This document shows positions 12,046 through 23,524 of a stretch of 64,000 nt of DNA, in pieces. Under the pieces are notes generated by a model that was not told the origin of the DNA, did no database searches, and saw only the letters and a list, made by a program, of their open reading frames with translations. The stretch covers positions 476,231 through 540,230 of the forward strand of contig JXTB01000241.1 of assembly GCA_002914805.1 (NCBI GenBank), read 5' to 3'. The DNA is from Parasponia andersonii (Eukaryota > Streptophyta > Magnoliopsida > Rosales > Cannabaceae). The number at the start of each line of letters is the position of its first letter. The stretch's first letter is position 1. Both the position numbers and the translations under genes were made by a program.

Positions 12046-12392
12046 TGTTAGAAATAAACTTTTTTTGTGACCCATTAGGCCATAATTTAGTTATTTGGGC
12101 TTGTGTTGTGAGTTGAGCTTGTTTTGGTGTATGTGTATCTAATAGCCCATAATTTAATATCTAAGTTTCTAGAGTATTCTTATATTTACTAGATTGTATA
12201 ATTAATTAGGTAGTTGGAGGTTACATGGAGTATCTAGAATCATCTTTGGAGTAATATAAATAGAGTGCTCCTCTCCCTCTTTTATATCAAGTAAAAGAGA
12301 AACAATTCAAGTAGTAATACAAGTTCTTCTCTTCCACCAAAATTCTTTCTAGTTTCTTTCTTAGTCTTTCTAGCCTTAAAAATCTTCCAACA
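12046..12392 (+). repeat. 3' LTR of the nested copia element
   Basis: The 347-bp LTR starts TGTTAGAAATAAAC and ends CTTCCAACA. It contains a clear TATA-like stretch (AATATAAATAGAG, near 12255) at the place expected for the LTR promoter. Confidence 0.92.
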
Positions 12393-12562
12393 CTCTATTG
12401 TGTTTGTGAGAAACTAAGCAAAAAACTTGTGGATGTTAGACATATTCCAGCTTCAGACCAAGTAGCCGTTATTCTTACTAAAGTTGTTTCAAGTTCAAAC
12501 TTCTTTCGATTAAAAGACAAACTCAGAGTTGAAGACTACTCTATTTTGAGCTTGAGGGGGGC
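12393..12562 (+). pseudogene. Old Ty1/copia remnant, RNase H tail after the nested element
   Basis: Sequence after the younger element continues the RNase H tail of the older copia, with pieces such as VDVRHIPASDQVA and FFRLKDKL, and ends in a purine-rich tract (TTGAGGGGGG) just before the LTR start. This is the other half of the remnant at 5600-7169. The two halves are separated only by the 5.2-kb insertion. Confidence 0.85.
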
Positions 12563-12774
12563 TGTTAGAGCTGACTAGACCTTGTTAGAATTTATAACAG
12601 AGTTTGTTTCTTTTGTTATGTTAGTTAGTTAGATGGTTTATGTAATAAATACAAATACTGTCAGTCAGCTAAACATTGAGCTAATCACTACTTAAGCTCG
12701 TAATATAATTGAATTCTTAATCAATGAAATTAGATGAAGTCTTTCTCAAAATTACTCTGCTCTATTCTTTAACA
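12563..12774 (+). repeat. 3' LTR of the old copia element
   Basis: A TG...CA sequence of about 212 bp starts TGTTAGAGC directly after the polypurine tract and ends CTTTAACA. The position after RNase H and the polypurine tract defines it as a 3' LTR. No matching 5' LTR is present, so its right end is inferred from the CA and could be off by some bases. Confidence 0.6.
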
Positions 12775-13946
12775 AAGAAGTTGGCCAACATTTGTATACG
12801 TGATTCTTCTTGATTATTATTATCATCATTGACGTCATCACTCGCGTCATCTTATAATTATTTATTCGGTTTTAATTTGGCTTCATCTTTCTTTTATATA
12901 TATATATATAATTATTTCTCTTTCTTATATATTTAATTGTTTAAATTATACCTTTTCATTTTGTAAGTTACTATATTATGGAATATTGGAGGAAGTCTGT
13001 TTTTAAGGATATGACATAAGAAAGAGCGACAATTATATAATCAACTATGGGCGCGCGCACCCAAAAAAAAAAAAAAAACCTATATCAGAAAATGTAAATT
13101 CAAAGAATAGAAACTTACAATCCAAATCTTTGAATTTACATGTTTTATTTCAAATTTTCCCTTGATCAAAATTAGCAAATGAATTTTTTTTTTTAATTCT
13201 AAAACAAAAAATCAACCAAATAAATATGAACATAAACAACTAACCAAACAAGATAAAATATTTGCTTATTTAATAATTCGTAGCCAAACATGATGTAAAT
13301 AATTAAAGTTATAATATGTCATATTTTGATACATTTTTTAGGTAATTTATATTTTGTTTTAATTGTTGAGCTTCTAATGTTTGTGGTGGATAAATTATGA
13401 TTTTTACTACGTAATCATAACATGTTGCATTGATCAGCGAGAATTTGAAAGAAGATCAAAAGTCAAGGATTTTGATTGTAATTTTCCAGAATGTATAAGG
13501 TTTTGTGCAAAAAAGTGAGAACATAAGGTTGATTGTGTAACTTTTTGTAAGAATTGTTGCCAATTTGCAAATAAGAAAGGGTACTTCTTGTAAATTTTTA
13601 ATTAATATTTCAATTAACTGAGGAAAAACAATTTAATTAAAACTATTAATAGTTCAATTAACAAATTAAGAAAAAACAGTTTAATTTCCCACTTTTATAT
13701 ATATTTATATATTCACATTTCAATTTATGCACCACTATATTACATTAAGAATAATGGATCTGATCGCTTTCACCAGATATTTTTTAAAAGTGAAACACTT
13801 ATAGAAAGAAAAAGCATAAATCTCAACTAAGTTAGCATACCAATCAAACGTTCACAGAGTCAATTACGAATAGAAAATAGGCTATCTTTGGCTGTACACT
13901 CTACCGAGTAAAAACTATATACGTAAGTCTTTTATATTATATATAT
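12775..13946. other. AT-rich non-coding DNA between copia and gypsy insertions
   Basis: No full gene is visible. It contains a short (TA)n run near 12896, a purine/pyrimidine oddity GGGCGCGCGCACCC at about 13048 followed by a poly(A) run, and a cysteine-rich coding fragment at 13432-13593. The right end is TA-rich and served as the insertion site of gypsy element A. Confidence 0.6.
13432..13593 (+). pseudogene. Cysteine-rich fragment, possibly GASA/snakin-like
   Basis: A short frame carries cysteines spaced C-x4-C-x3-C, then about nine positions, then C-x3-C-x2-C-C (pieces DCNFPECIRFC and CVTFCKNCC). This resembles the first half of the GASA/snakin domain of plant gibberellin-regulated secreted peptides, where HKPC-MFFC-QKCC-type blocks occur. 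The CxCVPPGT second half is not present, no signal peptide is attached, and the frame is interrupted. A splice-acceptor-like TTGCATTGATCAG directly precedes it, so it could be one exon of a lost gene. The assignment rests on cysteine spacing alone and is tentative. Confidence 0.3.
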
Positions 13947-14692
13947 TGTTGATGAAGGGTTTTGTCAACAATAAATTTAGAAAAAATTATGAGAAGTGGC
14001 TTGTGTGAAAATGGTTGTTAATCAAAACAAATAAAAGAAACAAAGATTTTATAGTGGTTCAGCTCCGAAAAAGATGAGCTTACGTCTACTGTTTTTCACT
14101 ATTTTCTGGAGAATTATAAGAACTTAAAATTACAATGTGTTGTCTGGAAAGAAAAAATAAAGTCTTAAGAATTCTTTTGCTTCTCTAGATTCGGAAAAAA
14201 TCATATATATATCCTTCTAACCGAAACATTGAACTCTTTTTATATAGATGAGGGTAACTCAATATTCCTAATTTTGAGAATGGGTAATTATACAATCGGG
14301 TAATACAATTTGAGTAATAATATAATTGGGTAATCACTTAAATTGGATAACTGATTGAACTTGAAAGAGAAGCTTTTATTTCCCCTTCCTTATAGGTTAC
14401 CTGTTTGACGAAGCAGAGACTAGTCTCCTTTTCTTTCGAGTCGCACATAACCTATTCGGAAGAGGTCGCACGTAACTCATGCGGTGGAGGTCGCACGCAA
14501 TCCATTCGGAGGAGGTCCCACGTAACTTATACGGTGGAGGTCGCATGCAACCCTTTCGGATGAGGTCGCACGTAACTTATGCAGTGGAGGTCGCATACAA
14601 CTTATGCGGGGGAGGTCATATACAACCCTTTCGGATGAATCACACTTAATCTTATTCATGCGACCTGACATAGGATTTTAGACCACACAACA
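13947..14692 (-). repeat. 3' LTR of gypsy element A
   Basis: The 746-bp LTR reads TGTTGATG...CACAACA on the plus strand and is the downstream LTR for the minus-strand element. A TATATAAA-type box lies near 14238-14250 (minus). The adjoining plus-strand GCTCCCCAGCTTT at about 14696 is the complement of the polypurine tract. It carries nine 25-bp tandem units (14439-14663). Confidence 0.93.
14439..14663. repeat. 25-bp minisatellite in the 3' LTR of A, nine units
   Basis: Nine adjacent units follow the pattern GGTCGCACGTAACTTATGCG plus GTGGA or a close variant. Alternate units end CGGTGGA or CGGATGA, suggesting a 50-bp higher-order unit in part of the array. Confidence 0.9.
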
Positions 14693-15654
14693 ATTGCTCC
14701 CCAGCTTTATTAGTTCTTTACGACAAAATGGAGCTTCTTTTTAATGTAAGTGGGTGCGAACTTAAAAAATGCGACGTCACGACCTAAACTTGAGATCCTT
14801 GAAGAGTTGAAGAGTCGCCAGATCTCAATTCTCATCTTTCTCAAGATCACGCGCACCTTTTTCTGACAGATGAAAACACGTGTCGCCTTTTCTAAGAAAA
14901 ATAGTAGAACTCGAGGAGACTCAAGGATATCGATGATGCCAACCGTCGTTTTTAAAACGAATCGTTTCAAATCTCGAAAGATACTGATTTAATTTTGGAA
15001 AAAATCAAATCCTGTTTGAACTTCGGCCTTTAGATCTAAAAATCAAATACCTTAATCTACGGCTGTGATTTAGCGATGCTCGAGGAATAAATATCAGAAA
15101 TCAATCCGCTTCTCCTTCTTCATTACAGACTCTCGTTTTCCATCTTTCTAAAAATCCTGAAGTATTTCAGAGCAAACCCTACATCACTGTTTCGTTCTTC
15201 AGCTCGCACAATTCTAGTATCTTCTCTGACGGAGTTTAGACCATATCTCAATCCCTCCACTTTCGAAGAAAGGTTAGTTCATTCCTTCTCTCCTATTGTT
15301 CTTCGTCTGTTCTCGGAAAAACTCAGTCTCTTAATTTCTAGGAATAGAAACATATCCCATATTCGGATGAACTGTGGGAATTTTTCAGATCCTCCTTTAC
15401 CGGTTCATAGAATAAACTCTTACTAGATAATGGTTAAAGATAAACTCGTGAAAAGAGTTTCTAGGGTCTGATACCCTATTTATTTATTTTTTGACGAACT
15501 ACTCGAACAATTTTTATGAATTCGTAGACCAATTAGAAAAAATTCGATGAGCTTGCTTGTTAGTATAATTCTAGGGTGAACCCCCAAAATTTACTAGCAT
15601 AGTGAAAATCCTTGATGCTCGCATAGGACTAAATCCATCCGTATTTCTTTTCAG

Positions 15655-17804
15655 ATGTCTATTAGTGAGGATTTTAGGGAAAGGAGTACATATTCTGGAG
15701 AATCTGACTCCAGTGTTAGCTCCATAAACCTCGAAGACTACCTTGAGCTGAAAACTGAGGTAGAGATAACCGGGGTCAGGAAAAATAGTCCTCACATAGG
15801 CGACCTCCCTCAGGACCAGTGACCTCGACATATCAGGGATGCCCCAGCCTTCTCATCGGGCTATCAATACGTAGAGGAGAACTGGTTATGCACCAATATA
15901 AGGACGAGCTACACATCGAATAAGCTCAGCAAAATCGTGTGCAGCTATAAGATCGCCATACCTCTTCGCCTACCCATGGAATTCAATCGACCACGCACAC
16001 TACCATGCAGACTTGCTTCTTTTTCTGAAGCAGTTCTCAAGTGCGGTGTCCACCTCCTACTTCATACGTATATAAAATCAATTATCGACTACTATGGGGT
16101 CATTCCTTTCCAACTGACTCCTAATACATATAGATATATGGTAGGCTTGTATATACTTTACCACAAACTAGGTTTAGACTCCCCTTCTCCTGAAAAGTTC
16201 GCTTGGTTTTACCAAGCGAAATTAAACCCGTCAGATCTTGGCTTCTTTTATGCGAACAAATGGTCGAACCAGGTAATAAAAATCATCTATGGGGTTCGCA
16301 ACAACATGGGAAAATGGAAAAATCCATTTTTCCACTTTGACTATGCGGATAACGGCTTCTTTCAAAATCCCGGTAGGTAGTTTTCCAATTTATCGCCTTT
16401 TTCTATTGTTATTTTTATCCTGATCACATTTGAATGTCATCGCAGACAACAGGGAATGGCCCGGACTTTCCACGGAACAGCTCGCAAGGGTGTACAAAAT
16501 CAATGACCTTCCAATTGAGGAATTTAATTGGAAGGTACTAGGAACTTCCAAGAACCTAGTCACTTACGGTATGCTTCCAAAGGGAGCCGTAATCTCTGAC
16601 CCCCCGGTCTTTTCGTCCAGACCTTCGAGCTCGAAGAAAAAGAAGCCAAAGAAACAGACGGATACAAGTGCCTCGTCTTCCAGACTTAAGAAGCGAAAAG
16701 CACCTACCACCCCTCTAGCTTCGGAACCTTCTTCTCTAGAAATAGCGTCACCACCAGCTCTTCAACCAGCTCCTCAACAAGAAGAAGGTAATCATATATA
16801 CATTCTAATTATCTTTATATTATATCACCTCGCTCACTGACACATCTGTACAGAGATGGTTATCGGTAGCGGCCTGCGAGCACCACCCTCCACTCTCGGG
16901 TCCATGGCAAAATCCAAGACACCCGAGAGCACTCTGTCATCGAAAGGGAAAGAGAAGGTCGACAACTCCAAAAAACTAAAAGTTGCCTTCGAGGACATTC
17001 CGGCAAGCTCGCCTCCTCCACAGCCTCAGACAACGAGCCATTCTGAACCACCCAAAGAGGTTGCCACCTCTTCGGAACCGATCCTGGCAGACAAAGATGA
17101 GGAGCTCTTCGCACTCCTCAATCAATTGCCAGAGAAGGCTGGTATGAGTGCAGCCTTCATTGATCGCTTCACTTCCGAGGAGGGCTGGGAGTGGATGAAG
17201 TGACGATCTACCAAGGTTGCCTTTGGCTCTACGATGAGGAAGCTGGCCAATGTAAGTACTTTTTTATTCTCTCCTCAAATGTATTATTTCTTGTTATTAA
17301 TGATTATATTTTTCAGACCGCGGCTGCTGTTGTCTTGATACATGACCCGATCCTTGAATGCTTGGAAAAGGCCGAAAAAGTTGAAGAGATAACCCAAGCA
17401 TTCGAGAACTCGGAGAAAGCTCGGGAGGAGGAGAAAACAGCCTTTGACTTGGAGAGGCAGCAGCTGCTTGAAGGCCTGGCCAAGGAGAAGCTCGAGAAAG
17501 AGAACCTCGAGGAGAAAGTCAAAGAGCTTGAGAAAACCATCTCTGAGTATCCGGATCGCATGAGGGAGGCGACAACAGAGGCGGTTCAAAAAGCTATCGA
17601 AAAGTTCAAGGCAACTGAAGTCAAGGAGCTCGAAGATAAAGCTAGTGACATCGCCTCGTTGACCATCATTTTTAACATCTTCTGCGAGTATCCGGACTTT
17701 GACTTCTCCATCCTTAGCGAGGACGTGGTCAAGCTTGTCCAGAGTTGGAGAGAGGATACTGCCAAAACTGGGGATGACGGTGCGAGCACTTCCACATAAT
17801 AAAA
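15655..17804 (+). pseudogene. Antisense gene in element A, Transposase_28-like plus coiled coil
   Basis: This unit lies on the strand opposite to gag-pol, between integrase and 3' LTR. Its first ATG is at 15655, just after a TTTCTTTTCAG acceptor-like sequence. Open stretches at 15937-16380, 16430-16790, 16856-17203 and 17318-17799 are separated by spacers with GT...AG borders at about 16373-16445, 16788-16853 and 17253-17316. A further leader spacer spans 15273-15654. The first block (FQLTPNTYRYMVGLYILYHK) resembles the plant 'putative gypsy type transposon' family (PF04195-like; from memory, unverified). The middle is S/P/K-rich. The last block is an E/K-rich coiled coil. AATAAA follows at about 17798. 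Antisense ORFs here are known in Tat elements; the function is unknown. The unit is interrupted in this copy. Confidence 0.7.
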
Positions 17805-19752
17805 CTTGTATTTTTTTTAATGAAGAATATTTTTTTCCTTGTCAGACATTCCTGCAAAATAATCCAAACACAACAATATAATTTTAACTAAGTAGTCAAT
17901 CACTAAGTGATTGATCGGTACGCTTTTTGCGATTTGAATCCAACTAACTTAAAATAAATTCTAAGTGTTAGGATAGGTTAGGTCGCTTAAGAAAATAACA
18001 AGTATGAGTGATGCAAACTCAACTGTTTTTTAAAAGTTCCATGGCAAAATAGGATATAGCAATATATCACATCGAACAATGAACGTTGGCTTAGTTACTC
18101 TTTTGTTCGAGGAGGGAAATTGCATAATACGACATGCTGAGGCATGAAGCGAGGAGAAAATCCTAGGATTTTAAGGAATTTCAGATACTTCGACGATCTA
18201 AAACTCCGTCTCCTCTAAATGGACGTTTTGCATAGTCCCTTAGGAAACAAGTAGGAGATAAATTCTGATCCCACTGCCCCCCCGAGTTTTATGGTGTCCG
18301 AAAACTGTCATAAAACTATAAAAAAATGAATCAAACGAAGTTGAAGCAATAGCCGAAGAAATATTATTGACGAATGACGTCGAATGACGAAATAACAAAG
18401 ATACAGTAAGCCGTTAAAATTACATAGAAGATAAGCATGAAGATTCATTGATAATAACGACGAAGTTGTTCTGCATTCCAAGCATGTTCGATCTTTTGTC
18501 CACCGATGCAAGCTAGGTTGTATGTCCTAGGTCGAATGACGTTATCAATAACATAAGGCCCTTTCCAGGAAGGTCTAAATACACCAGCACCATGCTTTTT
18601 ATTATTAGGTAGAACTCTTCGAAGGACAAGATCACCAACTTCAAAATGTCTACTTTTGACTTTGGAGTTATAATGTCGAGCAATGCACTGTTGATATGAT
18701 ACAATTCGAAGTTGAGATTATTCACGCCTTTCTTCTAAAAAATCGAGTTCAATTCTTAGTAATACATTATTCTGATTTTGCTCATAAACAAATTGCCATA
18801 GAGAACCCGCACCAATTTCAACTAGGACCATTGCTTCATATCCATAAGCTAAAGAAAATGGACTCTCTCCAGTAGTGGTTCATTAAGTGGTGCGATAAAC
18901 CCATAAAACTTCTGGAAGTACTTCTGGCCAAGCTCCTTTATGCTCCTCCAGCTTTGTCTTTATATTCTGTTTAAGTATTTTGTTTATCGCTTCGACTTAT
19001 CCATTGGCTTGCAGATGAACAACAGCAGAGAGACTCTTCTTGATGCCCAAGTTGTTACAGAAGTCACGGAACTCATCACAGTCAAATTGTTTCCCATTAT
19101 CAGAAATTATAGTATGCGGTATACCATAATGGCATATTATAGATTTGTAAACAAAATCTATCATCTTCTTTGCAGAATTGGTGCTCAAAGCCTCCGCTTC
19201 TGCTCATTTTGTAAAATAATCGATTGCGACCACCGCATACTTCAAACCACCTCGTGCTAATGAAAACATCTCGATAATATCAATTCCCCAAACAACAAAT
19301 GGCCAAGGACTAATCATTATAGTTAAAGGAACATGTGGTTTTCTAGGAATAGTCGCAAATCGTTGATATTTATCACACCTCCTAGCAAATTCCAATGTAT
19401 CCTTCTTCATAGTTGGCTAAAAATACCCTTGTCGAAGAATCTTATTTGGAAGTGCTTGCCCCCCAGAATGATTTCCACATATTCCTTTGTGAATTTCCCT
19501 CATAATATAGCGTGCTCTTTCATCATTGACACATAATAATAATGGCGAGCTAAAACTCCTTCGATAAAGCTTCTCATCATGGATGATATAGCGGGCTGCC
19601 TACATGCGGAGTCACTTTGCATCGTCTTTGCTCTTAGGAAGATCGCCATTTTGTATATATCGCATTATAGGATCCATCCACGATGGTTTTTCATCAACTG
19701 GCATAATTACTTGGGGTTCGACCTCGATGCTTGGCGATACAAGAAATTCAAC

Positions 19753-21108
19753 AGGAACTACCTTCAACAACTCTGCATCTTTTGTTGAAGCGAGCTTAGC
19801 AAGTGCATCTGCCCTGGTATTTTCAATGCGAGGAAGAAGCTGAATGTTATAAGTCGTGAATGTTAAGAACAATCGTTGCACCTCTTGCAAATAGGCCATC
19901 ATTCTTACTCCTCTCGCTTGGTAATCACTCTTAACCTTACAAACGACCAGCTAAGAGTCGCTGTACACTTCAATCGTCTCGACCTTCATTTCCTGTGTAA
20001 GCTTTAGCCCAGCTATCAGTGCTTCATATTCAGCCTCATTATTCGATGCTAGGAACTTGAAGCGAAGCGCACAATGAATGTTGTGCCCTTCAGGACTGAT
20101 TAAAACTAGGCCCGCACCTACTCCATTTTCATTCGATGACCCATCAACATAAAGTTTCCTTAACCTTGACATATCTGAAGCGGATTTTTCGAGTACTCCT
20201 GTGGGAAGATCGACATCATATGTAAATTCTGCAATAAAATCTGTGAGGGCCTGACCCTTTATGGCAGTGCAAGGTTGAAAATTGATGTCAAATTGACTCA
20301 ATTCAACAACCCACTTAAGCAGCCGTCCTGATGCCTCAGGTTTCTGTAGAACTGTTTCAATGAAAAATTCGTGAAAACCCTGATGGAGTGAGCATGAAAA
20401 TAAGGTCAAAGCTTTCTTGATGCGATGACGAGCGCTAGCGCCAATTTTTCCATCTCTGGATACCTAGTTTTGGCATCAAGTAACCTTTTACTTACTTAAT
20501 AGACAGGTCACTACATATTTTCCTCCTCGCGAATTAATGCAGCACTCGTCGCATATTTGGAAACAGCGAGATATAAGTATAATTCTTCTCCTGTGTTTAG
20601 CTTCGACAAGAGTGGAGGAGAACCCAAGTGCTTTTTCAACTCTTGGAATGCTTGCTCATATTCTTTCGTCCATTCGAACCTCTTTGATCCTTTCAATACT
20701 TCAAAGAAAGGTTGGCATTTATCGGTTGATCTGGATACAAACTGACTCAATGCAGCTACTCTTCCTGCTAGGCTCTGCACATCCTTGGGTTTACGAGGAG
20801 ATTGCATATCAATCAACGCTTGTATCTTTTGAGGGTTCGCTTCAATATCTCGTTGATTGACTATAAAACCCAGAAATTTTCCAGATCCTACCCCAAATGC
20901 ACACTTCTGGGGATTCAGCTTCATTTGATATTTCTGGAGAATTTTGAACATCTCATCAAGGTGCTTGATATGATCTTCGGCTTTCTCCTACTTCACCAGC
21001 ATGTCATCGACGTATACCTCCATTGTCTTGCCAATTTGTTTTGCAAACATCATATTGACAAGATGCTGGTAGGTCGCTCCTGCATTGACAAGTCCGAAGG
21101 GCATCTTT
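19753..21108. repeat. Copy 1 of a 1,356-base repeat around the N at 21109
   Basis: The segment recurs at 21110-22465 in direct orientation with only a handful of differences (for example near 20860 and 21063). Copy 1 ends and copy 2 begins exactly at a single N. This is the pattern of two overlapping contigs placed end to end and not merged. Confidence 0.95.
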
Positions 21109-21109
21109 N

Positions 21110-22465
21110 AGGAACTACCTTCAACAACTCTGCATCTTTTGTTGAAGCGAGCTTAGCAAGTGCATCTGCCCTGGTATTTTCAATGCGAGGAAGAAGCTGA
21201 ATGTTATAAGTCGTGAATGTTAAGAACAATCGTTGCACCTCTTGCAAATAGGCCATCATTCTTACTCCTCTCGCTTGGTAATCACTCTTAACCTTACAAA
21301 CGACCAGCTAAGAGTCGCTGTACACTTCAATCGTCTCGACCTTCATTTCCTGTGTAAGCTTTAGCCCAGCTATCAGTGCTTCATATTCAGCCTCATTATT
21401 CGATGCTAGGAACTTGAAGCGAAGCGCACAATGAATGTTGTGCCCTTCAGGACTGATTAAAACTAGGCCCGCACCTACTCCATTTTCATTCGATGACCCA
21501 TCAACATAAAGTTTCCTTAACCTTGACATATCTGAAGCGGATTTTTCGAGTACTCCTGTGGGAAGATCGACATCATATGTAAATTCTGCAATAAAATCTG
21601 TGAGGGCCTGACCCTTTATGGCAGTGCAAGGTTGAAAATTGATGTCAAATTGACTCAATTCAACAACCCACTTAAGCAGCCGTCCTGATGCCTCAGGTTT
21701 CTGTAGAACTGTTTCAATGAAAAATTCGTGAAAACCCTGATGGAGTGAGCATGAAAATAAGGTCAAAGCTTTCTTGATGCGATGACGAGCGCTAGCGCCA
21801 ATTTTTCCATCTCTGGATACCTAGTTTTGGCATCAAGTAACCTTTTACTTACTTAATAGACAGGTCACTACATATTTTCCTCCTCGCGAATTAATGCAGC
21901 ACTCGTCGCATATTTGGAAACAGCGAGATATAAGTATAATTCTTCTCCTGTGTTTAGCTTCGACAAGAGTGGAGGAGAACCCAAGTGCTTTTTCAACTCT
22001 TGGAATGCTTGCTCATATTCTTTCGTCCATTCGAACCTCTTTGATCCTTTCAATACTTCAAAGAAAGGTTGGCATTTATCGGTTGATCTGGATACAAACT
22101 GACTCAATGCAGCTACTCTTCCTGCTAGGCTCTGCACATCCTTGGGTTTACGAGGAGATTGCATATCAATCAACGCTTGTATCTTTTGAGGGTTCGCTTC
22201 AATATCTCGTTGATTGACCATAAAACCCAGAAATTTTCCAGATCCTACCCCAAATGCACACTTCTGGGGATTCAGCTTCATTTGATATTTCTGGAGAATT
22301 TTGAACATCTCATCAAGGTGCTTGATATGATCTTCGGCTTTCTCCTACTTCACCAGCATGTCATCGACGTATACCTCCATTGTCTTGCCAATTTGTTTTG
22401 CAAACATCATATTGACAATATGCTGGTAGGTCGCTCCTGCATTGACAAGTCCGAAGGGCATCTTT
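21110..22465. repeat. Copy 2 of the 1,356-base repeat
   Basis: Offset of exactly 1,357 from copy 1. Sequence continues past 22465 into unique reverse transcriptase, so copy 2 carries the true continuation on this side, while copy 1 carries it on the other side. Confidence 0.95.
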
Positions 22466-23524
22466 TTATAGCACTATAATCCTCGATCTGTGATGAATGA
22501 GGTATGCTCCTCATCTAGCTCGTACATGGGGATTTGATTATATCCAGAATACGCGTCCATGAAACTTAAGATTTCACGCCCTGATGTCGCATCTACAAGC
22601 TAGTCGATTCTTGGAAGAGGGAAGCTGTCCTTCGGGCACGCTTTGTTGAGATCGGTGAAATCAATACACGTTCTCCACTTCCCATTGGGTTTCTTCACCA
22701 AAACCGGGTTTGTAAGCCAGTCAGGGTAAAAAGATTCTCTTATAAATCCAATTTCGAGCAGCTTCTCCACCTCTTCTTTTAACGCGATGTAGCACTACGG
22801 ATTCATAGCTCTTCTTTTCTGCCGTACAGGCTTCTTTGTCGGATCTATGTTAAGACAGTGGCATATGATCCTCGAATCGATCCCCAATATGTCCGAATGT
22901 CACCATACGAAGACATCTAAGTTAGATTTTAGAAAAGCGACCAACGATACTCGCACAGACTCTTGAATCTTCGTTCCAATCTTTAAAGTCTTGGAAGACA
23001 TGTCGAATGATAAGTCCTTCAGATCTTCAATGGGTCCAGTTCTGACCTTTTCGTCTATTTCTCGAGGATCGAAGTCTTTGCTGATCGTATCGATTGACGC
23101 TTTAACTGATGGTTCGACTGACGCTTTGTTTGATGACTCAACTGAAACTTCGATTGATGCTTTGTCTGACGACTCAACTGAAGCTTCGACTGACGCTTTG
23201 CTTGATGCTTCAACTGACACTTCCTCTGGTAGCTGGACCATTATTGTACGAGACATCGCATCCTTTGCTGCGAGTTTCAACGAGTTGTTATAACAAGTCC
23301 TCGCATCATATTGGTTTCCTCGCACCTCCCCTACCCCATGTTAGGTCGGGAATTTCATAGTGAGATGGTAGATTGAAGTGACGGCTCGAAGTTCCCTCAG
23401 TGTCGGTCTTCCCAGTACAGCATTGAATGTAGATGGGCAATCTACCACCAAAAATTGGGTCATTTTCGCCGAAACCCTAGGATAGGTTCCAACGTTGACC
23501 ATTAATTCAATCATGCCTATAGGC

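Larger units (their letters stand above)
7170..12392 (+). mobile_element. Ty1/copia retrotransposon with both LTRs, nested in an older copia
   Basis: The 5.2-kb element has LTRs at 7170-7521 and 12046-12392, a tRNA-Met-type primer site right after the 5' LTR, gag, protease, integrase, reverse transcriptase and RNase H in copia order on the plus strand, and a polypurine tract (AAGGAGGGG) before the 3' LTR. Flanking 5-mers CTTTA (7165-7169) and CTCTA (12393-12397) are a target-site duplication with one difference. By eye the LTRs differ by about 6-7%, which suggests an insertion a few million years old. The coding region is interrupted at several points, so this copy is a fossil. Gag and pol resemble the Tork/Tnt1-like lineage; lineage is tentative. 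Confidence 0.93.

Noticed and set aside
20537-22479. Plus-strand open frames of 60-130 codons across the RNase H region, present twice
   Set aside because: They are the reverse strand of conserved RNase H coding sequence, doubled by the contig overlap. They have no recognisable domain.
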